Shown: positions 1-9,391, counted from the first letter of the stretch. The stretch is DNA of 64,000 nt from Bosea sp. 124 (GCF_003046175.1 NZ_PZZM01000001.1:877001-941000), one strand, 5' to 3'. Notes: generated by a model from the letters alone, not told the origin. Numbers and translations are program-made.

Positions 1-2
1 AA

Positions 3-1190
3 CAGGTCGCGCTGCTGCAGCAGAAGGAACAGGCCGCCGCGGCGGCGCGCCTGGCGCGGGCGCAGTCGATGGAGGCCGTGGTCTCCGATGTCGGCGAGGT
101 CGTGGCAGCGGCTGCGGCCGGCGACTTCTCGGCCAGGCTCCAGATCGACCAGGCCGACGAGCAGATGCAGAAGCTCGTCGCCGGCATCAACGAGATCAAC
201 GCGGTTGTTGATTCGGCGACGAGCGAGTTCGCGCGGACGCTGTCGGCCGTGGCGGGCGGCGACCTGACGGTGCGGGTCGATGCGGCCTATCGCGGCAAGT
301 TCGCCGAACTCAAGGGCGCGATCAACGAGACGGTGGACCGCCTGTCCTCGACGGTGCGCACGATCCAGGTGACCTCGGCCGATGTCGGGCTGGCGGCGCG
401 CGAGATCAACATGGGCGCCGACGATCTGTCGAAGCGCACCGAGGAGCAGGCCTCCTCGCTGGAGGAGACCGCCGCCACCACCGAGGAGCTCGCAGCCTCG
501 GTCAAGGCCTCGGCCCAGGCCTCGCGGGATGCCGCCGCGATCGCCAATGATGCGATGCAGGCGGCCCAGTCGGGTGGCGCCATCGCCGGCCAGGCGGTCG
601 ACGCCATGGCCCGCATCGAGACCGCCTCGCAGAAGATCTCCGACATCATCCGGGTGATCGACGACATCGCCTTCCAGACCAATCTGCTGGCGCTGAACGC
701 CGCCGTCGAGGCAGCCCGGGCCGGCGATGCCGGCAAGGGCTTCGCCGTCGTCGCCTCGGAGGTGCGCACCCTGGCGCAGCGCTCCAGCGCCGCCGCCAAG
801 GACATCTCCGGCCTGATCTCGTCGTCCAACATGGAGGTCGGCGAGGGCGTCAAGCTGGTGCGCCAGGCCGGCGACCAGCTCAGCCAGATCCTCAGCCACT
901 CGCAGAAGGTCGCCGCCACCATCGCCGACATCTCGGCCGCCTCCGGCGAACAGGCCAACGGCATCGACGAGATGAGCCAGGCCGTCGCCCATCTCGACGA
1001 GATGACCCAGCAGAACGCAGCCCTCGCCGAACAGAGCGCCGCATCCGCCGGCTCGCTCTCGGGACGCATCGGACAGCTCAACGACCTCGTCGCAGCCTTC
1101 AGGACAGGGCCGGAGAGCGAGGGCGCCCTGGCCGGCGCGGTGCGCCAGCCTTCCTCTTCCCAGCATGGCGGCACGCGCCGGGCGGCCTGA
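3..1190 (+). CDS. Methyl-accepting chemotaxis protein, C-terminal part (5' end outside window)
   Basis: Chemoreceptor signalling region. The frame is open from the first bases, so the sensor and membrane segments lie upstream of the window. Visible parts are a HAMP-like stretch (GDLTVRVDAAYRGKF) and the long antiparallel coiled coil whose hairpin tip, DDIAFQTNLLALNAAVEAAR, is the highly conserved CheA/CheW contact of this family. Flanking Glu/Gln/Ala-rich heptads carry the likely methylation sites. The tail after the coiled coil is short, without a CheR-docking pentapeptide. It is ordinary chromosomal sequence left of the tRNA insertion site. The family is certain; the ligand cannot be told from this fragment. 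Confidence 0.94.
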   Translation, partial: QVALLQQKEQAAAAARLARAQSMEAVVSDVGEVVAAAAAGDFSARLQIDQADEQMQKLVAGINEINAVVDSATSEFARTLSAVAGGDLTVRVDAAYRGKFAELKGAINETVDRLSSTVRTIQVTSADVGLAAREINMGADDLSKRTEEQASSLEETAATTEELAASVKASAQASRDAAAIANDAMQAAQSGGAIAGQAVDAMARIETASQKISDIIRVIDDIAFQTNLLALNAAVEAARAGDAGKGFAVVASEVRTLAQRSSAAAKDISGLISSSNMEVGEGVKLVRQAGDQLSQILSHSQKVAATIADISAASGEQANGIDEMSQAVAHLDEMTQQNAALAEQSAASAGSLSGRIGQLNDLVAAFRTGPESEGALAGAVRQPSSSQHGGTRRAA

Positions 1191-1279
1191 ACACCCCGCC
1201 GCGGCACCGGCTGCCGCGGCGACTGATCCGCCCCTCGCGGTGAAAATTGGACAATCTCCAACTATTCTCTCCGGAGGCG

Positions 1280-1308
1280 TTGACAGTCCCGCGGCGCCTC
1301 CGTAAACG
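1280..1308 (+). promoter_or_regulatory. Sigma-70-type promoter for tRNA-Leu
   Basis: TTGACA at 1280-1285 and TAAACG at 1303-1308 are separated by 17 bp, and the predicted start lies a few bases before the mature tRNA. The -35 hexamer is perfect; the -10 is a weaker match. Confidence 0.6.
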
Positions 1309-1318
1309 AACCGCCGTT

Positions 1319-1405
1319 GCCCAGGTGGCGGAATTGGTAGACGCACCAGCTTCAGGTGCTGGCGCTCGCAAGGGCGTGGAGGTTCGAGTCCTCTCCTGGG
1401 CACCA
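1319..1405 (+). tRNA. tRNA-Leu (anticodon CAG)
   Basis: Acceptor arms GCCCAGG (1319-1325) and CCTGGGC (1395-1401) pair fully. The anticodon stem CCAGC/GCTGG encloses the loop TTCAGGT with anticodon CAG, reading CUG codons. There is a long class-II variable arm, a T arm with GGTTCGAGTCC, and an encoded CCA end at 1403-1405. The integrase gene begins shortly downstream, so the 3' end of this tRNA is the likely attachment site. Confidence 0.97.
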
Positions 1406-1487
1406 CTTTTCTTCCTGTTTGATCGCAGGGAGTTAAGTGAAAACAAGGGTTTCCGTGAGATCAACTCTCACTCAGGAAGCTCACTCA

Positions 1488-3227
1488 ATGGCTCTACGAA
1501 TGGCCAGACCGATCAAGCGGGGAACCAGCGCCAACTGGCTCCTCAAAGTCCGCGTTCCATCCGACATCATCGACAAGGTCCAGGGACATGTCGTCCTGCC
1601 CATTGGTGGCAGGCGCACGCCGGTCGCCATAAGCGCCGGCTACGTCGAAGTCAGCCTGCGCACGTCCGATCCCGACGAAGCGGCTCTGCGCTATGCGGAA
1701 GCCCACGATGCCCTCCTTCAGCATTGGAAGGCCGTAAAGACCGGCCCCAAGCCGGTTTCGAAGCGCCAAGCCGTCGCTTTATCCGCCGACGCCTACCGTG
1801 AACGAATCAGCGAGATCGACGACGCGTCGATGGTCGCCGAGCGGGAGGCCATGAATGCCGAATTCGACGAATTCATCGTCCGACGCGCAGAGACCGAATC
1901 AGAGGAGCGCGACCAACTCGTCCTGGGTTGGTTCGAAGACGTCATCGCCGAACAGGGCGTCGATTTCATCGCGGTCATCGCGGCGCTCCTCCCTGGCTCC
2001 TTCCCCGCCGACCAGGAGGATCTTGCCCTCGAGAGCCGCTATGGCGCCCGCGTCGATGCGGCGCTGGCTTTGAGAGGCGCCCAGTGCGACGACGCCAGCC
2101 GCCCTTCCCTCCTCAAGGAGTTCCGCCGGGCGGAGCTTGCCGGAAGCAAAGCGCTCGGCCGCATGCTCGAGGGCGATTTCAGCGACGAGGAGAAGCCGGC
2201 CTACTTTCCCCCATTCGAGCCGCCTCAGCCCCCGGTCGCAGCATCCGCTCGGGTGCAGGCGCCAGCCTCAGAAGGCGGCGACGGCATGAGCATCGCGCAG
2301 CTCTTCAAGGCCATGCGCGAAGCCATGCTCGAGTTCGTCAAGCCTTCGACACTCCGTCGCTACCAGTCGACGATCGAGAAGCTGTCGGCGTTCACCGACC
2401 ACGCCGATTTCCGCACGCTGACCCGAGAACGCGTCAAGGAGTGGATCAAGCACCGGACGACCGAGGAGGGCATCAGCAAGAAGACGGTCAGGAACAACGA
2501 CCTCGTCGCCGTCCAATCGGTGTTGAATTTTGCGACCACGGATGAGGGCGGCGAACGGCTCAAGAAGAACCCGATCCAGGGCCTGACGATCAAACTGCCG
2601 AGGGCCTCCAAAACGAAGCACGAAAGACGCCTTTATCATGAGGAGATCGTCTCGATCCTCAAGGCCGCTAATGCGGTCGAGATCGGCGGTCGCTATCCGA
2701 AGTCCTCTGCGGGTAACCGTTGGACGCCCTGGCTCGCGGCCTATTCCGGCGCCCGCATCCAGGAACTTGTCAGCCTCGAGGCCGAGCATATTCGCAACGA
2801 GGGTGGCGCGTGGGTCATGGACCTCACGAAGACCAAGATGGATGAAGACCGCACGGTCCCTCTGCACGAGCACGTCATCGCGATCGGCTTCCTCGATTAC
2901 GTCCGAAGCGTCGGCAAGGGCCCGCTCTTCATCGATCCGCCTGAGGTCTCCGGTCGGACCGAGGCCGCGTCACGGGACGCATCCGAGGTTCGCGCATCCG
3001 GCGTCGCCGTCTTTATGCGCAGCAAGGCCAAGCTACGGAAGAATGTCGACCCGAACCACGGCTGGCGCGGCACCTGGAAGTCGATCGCGGCGAGCTTGGG
3101 CATCGAGGAGCGGTACCGCGACGCGATCACCGGGCACACGCCCGGCTCGGTCGGGCGCAAGTATGAAGCGCCCACGACCGCAGAGCTGGTCGAGGTCATG
3201 CAAAAGTTTCGCCGCTACGCCGTTTAG
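1488..3227 (+). CDS. Tyrosine recombinase (element integrase)
   Basis: Site-specific recombinase of the phage-integrase family, predicted to insert and excise the element at the adjacent tRNA-Leu. The ATG at 1488 (MALRMARPIKRG) is preceded by AGGAAG and is preferred to an in-frame start at 1437. About 579 residues, long for the family. The N-terminal half resembles the DUF6538-type domain of proteobacterial island integrases. An SAM-like core-binding region starts near residue 270. The C-terminal catalytic domain shows Arg423 (SGARIQEL), His524-Gly-Trp-Arg527, a second His in TGHTPGS and the nucleophile Tyr559 (GRKYEAP). Family assignment is firm; the substrate is inferred from position. Confidence 0.93.
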   Translation: MALRMARPIKRGTSANWLLKVRVPSDIIDKVQGHVVLPIGGRRTPVAISAGYVEVSLRTSDPDEAALRYAEAHDALLQHWKAVKTGPKPVSKRQAVALSADAYRERISEIDDASMVAEREAMNAEFDEFIVRRAETESEERDQLVLGWFEDVIAEQGVDFIAVIAALLPGSFPADQEDLALESRYGARVDAALALRGAQCDDASRPSLLKEFRRAELAGSKALGRMLEGDFSDEEKPAYFPPFEPPQPPVAASARVQAPASEGGDGMSIAQLFKAMREAMLEFVKPSTLRRYQSTIEKLSAFTDHADFRTLTRERVKEWIKHRTTEEGISKKTVRNNDLVAVQSVLNFATTDEGGERLKKNPIQGLTIKLPRASKTKHERRLYHEEIVSILKAANAVEIGGRYPKSSAGNRWTPWLAAYSGARIQELVSLEAEHIRNEGGAWVMDLTKTKMDEDRTVPLHEHVIAIGFLDYVRSVGKGPLFIDPPEVSGRTEAASRDASEVRASGVAVFMRSKAKLRKNVDPNHGWRGTWKSIAASLGIEERYRDAITGHTPGSVGRKYEAPTTAELVEVMQKFRRYAV

Positions 3228-3390
3228 GATAGCGGTTTGGTGGGGATATCCAACAGCTCCTGCCTCATGGCGTCGAGGCAGGTGATATAGCGTTCGGGGT
3301 GCGGCAGGACCACGCGTGGCCCCGCTCATGCCGGAGCGCTGAAGGCGTGTCATAACCGCATTCTGATGCCGATTCTGGGCGGAATTTGAT

Positions 3391-4299
3391 TTGGACGAGA
3401 CGCAGACCAGCTTCTACGGCATGAGGTTCGAAATTGCCTTCCTTCGCGAGAAGGGCAAGGCATTCGAGGGCGTTTTTGCACGTATAATGGGCCACGCGTT
3501 TCCAGGCGACTTCGAGCCCGTGCGGCCTTATGGCTCCAAGGGCGACTTGAAGTGCGACGGCTACCGCGGAAGCGATGGAACGGTCTTCCAGTGCTACGCT
3601 CCTGACGCCATGAACCTGGCCCAGCTTCTCGCGAAGATCGATGAGGACTTTCACGGTGCTCTCGCGCACTGGGGTTCCCGCATGCATCGCTGGTGCTTCG
3701 TGCACAACGACGGGCGGGGGCTGCCGGCACAGGCCACCCAGAAGCTGGTGGATCTTCGCGCAGCGAACCCCAGCCTTGCCATCGACGTGATGGGCGATCC
3801 GGAGTTGCGTCAGATTGCCATGGGACTGGCGCTGCACCAGCTTCAGGATCTGTTCGGCGATGTTCCCTCTCAGCGCACGATGGAAAAGCTCGACTTCGCT
3901 GCGCTAAGCCCCGTCTTGGCTGCCATCCAGCGGCGCGAGCCCGAAGCAGAACCACCCTTGACTGCGCCGTCGCCGGAGAAGCTCGAAGCCAACGCCTTGT
4001 CGACCGACGCCGCTGGCATGCTGCGTCAGGGTCGACGGCGCGAGAAGCTGGTCGAGGATTTTTTCGTGGCATGGCCCGACCCGGACTTCGGCGAGGCGAT
4101 CGCAGAGGCTTTCAGGCAGCACTACGCGAAGCTCAAGGCAGTTGGACTTGGCCCAGACGATATTTTCGGCGAACTACAGCTTTTCGCCGGCGGCATGAGC
4201 GGCCCCCCATCACGTCAGGCTGCGGTTCTGGCCGTGATGTCCTACTTCTTCGAGCGGTGCGACATCTTTGAGGATGCCGTTTCAGGCACGCCGGCATGA
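3391..4299 (+). CDS. ABC-3C system effector-like component
   Basis: First gene of a three-gene ABC-three-component (ABC-3C) conflict system, a group predicted from comparative genomics in which an SMC-like ATPase, a small middle component and a variable effector act together. The N-terminal 70 residues carry GSKGDLKCDG followed by VFQCYAPD, a pattern seen at the start of ABC-3C effectors and resembling a restriction-nuclease-like fold; I infer a nuclease but cannot prove it. The remainder is mostly helical. The start is a TTG at 3391; an in-frame ATG at 3421 (MRFEIAFLREKG) is equally plausible. Its stop overlaps the next gene by 4 bp (ATGA). Confidence 0.78.
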   Translation: MDETQTSFYGMRFEIAFLREKGKAFEGVFARIMGHAFPGDFEPVRPYGSKGDLKCDGYRGSDGTVFQCYAPDAMNLAQLLAKIDEDFHGALAHWGSRMHRWCFVHNDGRGLPAQATQKLVDLRAANPSLAIDVMGDPELRQIAMGLALHQLQDLFGDVPSQRTMEKLDFAALSPVLAAIQRREPEAEPPLTAPSPEKLEANALSTDAAGMLRQGRRREKLVEDFFVAWPDPDFGEAIAEAFRQHYAKLKAVGLGPDDIFGELQLFAGGMSGPPSRQAAVLAVMSYFFERCDIFEDAVSGTPA

Positions 4300-4541
4300 T
4301 CCTCCCCACCAAGCATCTCCGGCCCGAGCGAGCCCTCCTGACCGTTGGCGGCGAGCTCCTGGGCTGCCTGCGGGAGCCTATGACGGTGTCACGGCTCTGG
4401 GACGAGCTGCGCCGTCGGCGCGGCGACGCCGGCGAGCCGGCGTCGATCAACTACGACTGGTTCATCTTGGCCTTGGATCTGCTATTCCTCGTCGGCGCCA
4501 TCGATCTGGAGCGTGGACTGATACGGAAGGCCGCGACATGA
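4296..4541 (+). CDS. ABC-3C system middle component
   Basis: Small protein of 81 residues between the effector-like gene and the ATPase, overlapping both by 4 bp, so the three are translationally coupled. It begins MILPTKHLRPERALL and contains a short winged-helix-like pattern (TVSRLWDELRR, then NYDWFILALDLLFLVGAI). Size, position and this pattern match the middle components of ABC-3C systems, which are thought to bridge ATPase and effector. The subtype (likely middle component 6) is judged from memory only. Confidence 0.75.
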   Translation: MILPTKHLRPERALLTVGGELLGCLREPMTVSRLWDELRRRRGDAGEPASINYDWFILALDLLFLVGAIDLERGLIRKAAT

Positions 4542-6301
4542 TCCACGGTGTCAGCAGCGACCTCCCCAGCTTCAAGTCCCTCACCTTCGGCCCGGGCCTC
4601 AACATCGTATTGGCGGACAAGAGCGCAGGCGCGACGGATCGCCAGTCACGCAACGGTGCCGGCAAGACCAGCCTGCTCGAGCTCATCCATTTCGTGTTTG
4701 GCGCCAACGCCGATCCCGACAGTATCTTCCGATCGCCGGAGCTGATGCCCTGGACCTTCGAGGCTCGCGTCGACATCGGTGGCGGCGTCGTGGACGTCGG
4801 GAGATCCGGCAAGAAGCCCTCGCGCATCATGCTTCAGGGCGACACCTCGTCATGGCCCATTCAGCCGTCACTTGATGCGAAGTCGGGCGACCAGATCCTC
4901 TCCAACGAGCGTTGGCGCGCTCTCCTTGGCGCGGTCCTTTTTGGGTTGCCTGTAGACGCTGACGAAGAGCGTCTTCGCTTTTCCCCGACGTTCAGGTCGC
5001 TATTTTCCTATTTTGCCCGGCGCCAGAACAGCGGGGGGCTGCTGGCGCCGACTCAACAAGCCGACAAGCAGCCACCTTGGGACCAACAGGTGGCGATTTC
5101 TTATCTGCTGGGCCTTGATTCCAGCATTCCGCGCGAACTCCAGGAGGTGCGGACGCAGGAGAAGGCGATGACCGAATTGCGCAAGGCCGCCAAGGAAGGC
5201 GGGCTTGGGCGCTACTTCGGAACGGCAGCCGACATCCGCACCCGCCTCACGATCGCCGAGGCCAGAGCGAAGCGCCTTCGCGAACAGATCGCGGTCTTCA
5301 ACGTCGTTCCGGAATATGCCGAGATGGAACGCGAGGCGTCCATCATCACGCGACAGATATCCGGCCTGAACGATGAGAACACGATCGACCGAGAGCTCAT
5401 CCTCCAGCTCCAGAACGCGCTGGCCAGCGAGCAGGCGCCGGCGATCGCGAACCTGGACCGCCTCTACAAGGAGGCCGGGGTGGTATTGCCTGGCTCCGTG
5501 GGGCGCCGGTTCGAAGAAGTGGCCGAATTCCATGACGCCGTGGTCCAGAACCGCCGATCTCATCTTTCCTCCGAGCTTCAGTCGGCGGAGGATCGCATTG
5601 CTCGCCGCGGCCTCGAACGTGCTCGGCTCGATGAACGCCGTCGCCAGCTCATGGGCATCCTGCAGTCCGGTGGCGCGCTCGACCACTATGCCCAGTTGCA
5701 AGAGGAGACAGGACGGGCCGAAGCCGACGCCGAGGGCTTGCGTCAACGGCTTATCACTGCGGAACGGATCGAGAGCACCAAAGCCGAACTCGACATCGAT
5801 CGGGCGCGCTTGTTGAAAGCTCTGCAGACTGACCTGCATGAACGCGAGGGCGTCGTCACCGAAGCGATTCTGGTTTTCGAAGAACTTTCGAACGCGCTGT
5901 ATGAGAAGGCCGGGAGCCTGACGATCAGCGCGACGTCGAATGGGCCGACCGTTGACGTCCGCATCGATGCCCAGCGTAGCAAGGGCATCACCAACATGCA
6001 GATCTTCTGCTTCGATCTGATGCTCGCCGATCTGGCGACACGCCGTGGCCTCGGCCCGGGGTTCCTGGTCCACGACAGCCATCTCTTCGATGGCGTCGAC
6101 GAGCGACAGGTCGCCAAGGCACTTCAACTTGGGGCTGATCACGCCGCTGCGGTCGGATTCCAGTACATCGTGACCATGAATTCCGACGCACTTCCGCGCG
6201 ATGGCTTTCGCCCAGACTTCGACGTCGACGCCTTCGTATGCCCTACGAAGCTGACCGATGCCACCGAGACGGGCGGGCTGTTCGGTTTACGTTTTAACTA
6301 G
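4538..6301 (+). CDS. ABC-3C SMC-like ATPase (DUF2326 family)
   Basis: ATPase of the ABC-3C system. The ATG at 4538 overlaps the preceding stop. The N-terminal ABC/SMC half has a Walker A in NGAGKTSLLELI and begins with the family's typical SDLPSFKSLTFGPGLNI pattern. About 300 central residues form a coiled coil rich in Arg, Glu and Leu. The C-terminal half carries the DUF2326 signature FDLMLADLATRR ... FLVHDSHLFDGVDERQ, the counterpart of Walker B and D-loop, then IVTMNSD. About 587 residues, usual for the family. Predicted to sense foreign nucleic acid or replication and to license the effector. Family assignment is strong; the biological trigger is unknown. Confidence 0.88.
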   Translation: MIHGVSSDLPSFKSLTFGPGLNIVLADKSAGATDRQSRNGAGKTSLLELIHFVFGANADPDSIFRSPELMPWTFEARVDIGGGVVDVGRSGKKPSRIMLQGDTSSWPIQPSLDAKSGDQILSNERWRALLGAVLFGLPVDADEERLRFSPTFRSLFSYFARRQNSGGLLAPTQQADKQPPWDQQVAISYLLGLDSSIPRELQEVRTQEKAMTELRKAAKEGGLGRYFGTAADIRTRLTIAEARAKRLREQIAVFNVVPEYAEMEREASIITRQISGLNDENTIDRELILQLQNALASEQAPAIANLDRLYKEAGVVLPGSVGRRFEEVAEFHDAVVQNRRSHLSSELQSAEDRIARRGLERARLDERRRQLMGILQSGGALDHYAQLQEETGRAEADAEGLRQRLITAERIESTKAELDIDRARLLKALQTDLHEREGVVTEAILVFEELSNALYEKAGSLTISATSNGPTVDVRIDAQRSKGITNMQIFCFDLMLADLATRRGLGPGFLVHDSHLFDGVDERQVAKALQLGADHAAAVGFQYIVTMNSDALPRDGFRPDFDVDAFVCPTKLTDATETGGLFGLRFN

Positions 6302-6500
6302 GCCTACGCGGCGCTCTCTATGCGACTGAGGGGGAGCACAATAGCGCCGCCCCTCTTACCGGCCTTACACGCAGTCCCTGGCCGCCTTGAAGGCCTGCCA
6401 GACGCGGGCTTGCCGGCATTGATCTCGCAGCCATCCACTGCCCTGATGCGCATGTGCGCCGGCAGAGACGCCGACGCGCGATACGAGATGCCCGAGCTTG

Positions 6501-7442
6501 CTATACGTTCCCTGCCCACTCACCCAACTGGGCCTCGACGAACAGATGCGATGCGCCCCGGGAGACGGTTCCGGTAAAGGTGAATCCATGCCGGATCGCC
6601 GCTTGCATGTGCAGCGGATCGGCCGTCTTGGCGCGCCCGTTGACGAGTTCCTGAACGGCGAGCTTAGCATCGCGGTCGCCGGTCCCGCGTCGCGCGGGCC
6701 AGACGGCGATCTGGGCACATGCGAGGTAGGCAGCGATCAGCGCGCCCTCGGCCGCGAGCCGCGTCCGATGCATCGCTGGGCTGGGACGAAGCGCTTCCGC
6801 GAACAGGCGATCGGCGGCGGCGAAATAGTCCCGCGCTTTCTCCAGCACAGCCCTCATGTCGAGCCCCTCAGCCGCGAAGGCAGCCAGAACGGGGAGTTGC
6901 TCGGGCGTGTAGATCTGACGGGTGGGAAGGTTTTCTACCTCGGCGTCGAGGTCGAACCCGTTGACGGGCCAAGGGTAGAGGGCACTCTCCCGTTCGCTGA
7001 CGTCTGGCCGCGGCGGTACAGCGAGTTGGCCCGGATTGAAGGCCGCGTGGACGATGCGGCCTCGAACGAAGTCACCGGTGCCCTGCCAGCTTTCAAGCCA
7101 TTTTCGGGTCGGCTGCATGGCAACCTTGGCGTCAACGTCGTCCAGATTCCCTACAGGGAAGATCGCGACGATCATGGCATGTGCCCCGGAGATGGTGAGC
7201 AGGGCGATCCGTTCGAGCGCACCGACGCCATCCTGGCTGACGCTCCAGCCGTAAGCGTTGCGATGGGCCTCGGCCTTGACGGCGGCATCGCGCAAATCCG
7301 GCCTCGACTGACGCAGCGCCACCATGTCGGCGATCGCGGGGTCGTCATGAAGCCGGGCGAGGATCGCCATGATCGGATCGGCGTGCTCGCGGACCTCGCG
7401 ATCGTCTGACGGGCCAGGCTGGAACTCGAGTTTGTTGATCAT
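6501..7442 (-). CDS. Hypothetical protein, element backbone
   Basis: I do not recognise this 313-residue protein. It starts MINKLEFQPGPSDD, has no signal peptide or membrane segment, and is rich in Ala, Arg and Asp with a helical C-terminal half. It is the last gene of the minus-strand run that begins at the relaxase. The 200 bp between it and the convergent ABC-3C ATPase hold no gene I can support. Coding status is supported by length, codon texture and alignment with its neighbours. Confidence 0.7.
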   Translation of the reverse strand: MINKLEFQPGPSDDREVREHADPIMAILARLHDDPAIADMVALRQSRPDLRDAAVKAEAHRNAYGWSVSQDGVGALERIALLTISGAHAMIVAIFPVGNLDDVDAKVAMQPTRKWLESWQGTGDFVRGRIVHAAFNPGQLAVPPRPDVSERESALYPWPVNGFDLDAEVENLPTRQIYTPEQLPVLAAFAAEGLDMRAVLEKARDYFAAADRLFAEALRPSPAMHRTRLAAEGALIAAYLACAQIAVWPARRGTGDRDAKLAVQELVNGRAKTADPLHMQAAIRHGFTFTGTVSRGASHLFVEAQLGEWAGNV

Positions 7443-7503
7443 GTGGAAAAGTCCTGTTTTTGGGGGTGAAAACCAGTTGGCCTCATCGCCTCCCTCTCAA
7501 GAC

Positions 7504-7532
7504 AAAGGGCGCCCCACAGCGGGACGCCCCTT
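7504..7532 (-). terminator. Possible intrinsic terminator or attenuator
   Basis: G+C-rich hairpin (AAGGGCG...CGCCCCTT arms with inner CCC/GGG pairing) between the stop at 7556 and the next minus-strand gene. On the minus strand it is followed by TTTGTCTT, a poor T-tract, so termination may be partial. Confidence 0.4.
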
Positions 7533-7555
7533 CCTCTCGTGGCTCTTGCGGCTGC

Positions 7556-8464
7556 TCAGGCGAGCGGGTGCGCCGCGAGCATGTCGCGCAGGGATTCGCG
7601 CATCTTCGCGGCCAGCGTCAGCGTCGCGGCGAACTTTGGCGTCGGGTGTGGGATGACCTCGCCGGCGAGCCTCCACCAGCGCTCGATCTCCATGTGGGCT
7701 GGAGCGACGGCGATGCGCAGGAGCGCGATCCGTATCTGGAGCTGCGCGCCCTCGAGCGCCATGGCGATGTCGTCGTGCTGCTGGCGCGCGAGGTCGCCCT
7801 CGACGAGCATCGCCGCCAGCCGCGTGGCCGCCCGGGCATGGACATCGACGTCGCGATAGAGGGCCTCGAAGTCCGGGACCTGCACGACGAAGGCGCGCAG
7901 CGATGCCGCGTCCTCGACGCGATGCACGGTCGCCGCGCTTTGGGCCGAGGCCAACTCGCGATAGCGCGACACGGCGTGGGCGAGCGCGTTCGTGGCGACG
8001 GCCCCGGCTGTGGTCGCTGAGAGGGTCTCGATCCCGAACGCCGCCCGGGCGTTCGGTTCAAGCGTCGGGTCATCGAGTTCCTGGACCGCGCGGAGGAGGG
8101 CAAAGCCATGCTCACGCTGCGCGTGCCGGTCTGCTGCCGTGCGCGCCGGCAGCAGCGCGAGCGCGAGCGTCGCCTCCTCGTTCAGGATGGCCAGGGCATG
8201 GGGCGTCGCGACGTGATTGCGGACGAGGTAGGGAGCGGACACTTGCGCGAGTTCGATGAAGCGCTCGAGTTCCGAGGTGCGCTGGGTGCAGCGCGCCGCG
8301 ATGGCGACGAGCGAGGGGCTGTCCCGGATGAACCCGGCATAGTCGCGGTCGGTCGGGTTTGAGAGGCTCACAGCGGCGAGCTCACCGACCACGGGACGGA
8401 TCGTGTCGTCGAACGCGATGTGGTGCAGGGAGATCGGGCTGAAATGGCTGCTGGCGGTGGTCAT
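7556..8464 (-). CDS. Hypothetical protein, paralogue of the 11350-12246 product
   Basis: Unrecognised 302-residue helical protein. Its N-terminal 120 residues align closely with the protein encoded at 11350-12246: both have LRPV/IRPV-(x)2-ELAAV-(S/T)LS-x-PT-x-RDYAGF, then ERFI-x-L, then PAR-x2-ADRHA-x-RE-x-G. Both end with the pattern ATL-x-LA-x-(K/V)-x-R-x-LRDM-(L/A)-AAHP. The pair therefore derives from a duplication inside the element. No catalytic motif, signal peptide or membrane span is visible. It lies between two other unknowns, in the same operon direction. Confidence 0.72.
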   Translation of the reverse strand: MTTASSHFSPISLHHIAFDDTIRPVVGELAAVSLSNPTDRDYAGFIRDSPSLVAIAARCTQRTSELERFIELAQVSAPYLVRNHVATPHALAILNEEATLALALLPARTAADRHAQREHGFALLRAVQELDDPTLEPNARAAFGIETLSATTAGAVATNALAHAVSRYRELASAQSAATVHRVEDAASLRAFVVQVPDFEALYRDVDVHARAATRLAAMLVEGDLARQQHDDIAMALEGAQLQIRIALLRIAVAPAHMEIERWWRLAGEVIPHPTPKFAATLTLAAKMRESLRDMLAAHPLA

Positions 8465-8536
8465 GTCTGTCTCTGGATCGATGATGGATGAGGATGCGAG
8501 GAGGAGCCGGGCGCGGCGAGCGCCCGACGTGAGCGA

Positions 8537-9391
8537 TCAGGCCACGGCCGTCTGCGGGCCTGCGGATGTGTGATGCCGCAGCGCATGCTGGCTCGGGCTC
8601 GCCCAGCTCTGGCAGGCGGCGGGCGCGATGCCGGTGACGTGCTCAAAGAGGATCTGCTCGATGATGGCGAGCAGGCGATCGGCGTCCTCGCCACGCGGGC
8701 GGAAGATGTAGAGCTCGTCGGCGGGCGAGATCCGCGTCGCGCGTCCGAAGCGGTAGACCGTGGCGCGATGCAGGTCCTGCGGCGCAAGGCCGAGCAGCGC
8801 GCAGTGTGCCGTTCCCGCTGGCGAGATCAGCCACCCGTTCAGGCTGGCGTTCTCCATGGCGGCGTGGAGCCGCTTGTCGAACGCGCGGGCCGAGAGGTCG
8901 TGCGGGAGAACGACAGAGATCGCGCGCGGCTGCAGCTCGATCGGCGCACCGTCCTTGGGTGCGCGGGTTGGAAGGATCTGCTGCAGCATCCAGGCGTTGA
9001 AGCCGAGGTCGTTGACCGGGCCCGTGGACGTCTCGCGATACGATCCGTAGCGGTCGGCGTTCATCGCCCTGAGACGATCACGGGGATCGGCGCACTGGGT
9101 CGAGGACACTTTGTAGATCGGCAGCTGGAGATCGCGCGCGACGCCGAGGAGACCGGTGCGGACACCCGGGTTTGCGTAGCTCTCGCCGCAGGCTCCGACG
9201 TAGACGTTCACGACGTAGCCCGCCTGGTAGGCTTCGGCGAAGCGCGACTGGCTAAACGCGTCGGCCGGGAGATCGGCGATGTCGTCGCCGCCGATGTGCT
9301 CCCAGTCGGTCGGGTACCACTTCGTAACGGCGGCGGCGGAATGGGTGGGCTGGATCGGACGGCCGATCCGGGCCGAGGTCTTCTTGGTCAT
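8537..9391 (-). CDS. Hypothetical protein, element backbone
   Basis: Unrecognised protein of 284 residues starting at MTKKTSARIGRP (ATG at 9391). An upstream in-frame ATG at 9559 would add an arginine-rich, low-complexity tail and is rejected. A segment VVNVYVGACGESYANPGVR then LQLPIYKVSSTQC looks like alternating beta strands and helices, and the same globular texture continues to the end. No motif allows a function to be named. It is separated from the AAA+ ATPase gene upstream by about 165 bp with no visible gene. Confidence 0.68.
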   Translation of the reverse strand: MTKKTSARIGRPIQPTHSAAAVTKWYPTDWEHIGGDDIADLPADAFSQSRFAEAYQAGYVVNVYVGACGESYANPGVRTGLLGVARDLQLPIYKVSSTQCADPRDRLRAMNADRYGSYRETSTGPVNDLGFNAWMLQQILPTRAPKDGAPIELQPRAISVVLPHDLSARAFDKRLHAAMENASLNGWLISPAGTAHCALLGLAPQDLHRATVYRFGRATRISPADELYIFRPRGEDADRLLAIIEQILFEHVTGIAPAACQSWASPSQHALRHHTSAGPQTAVA

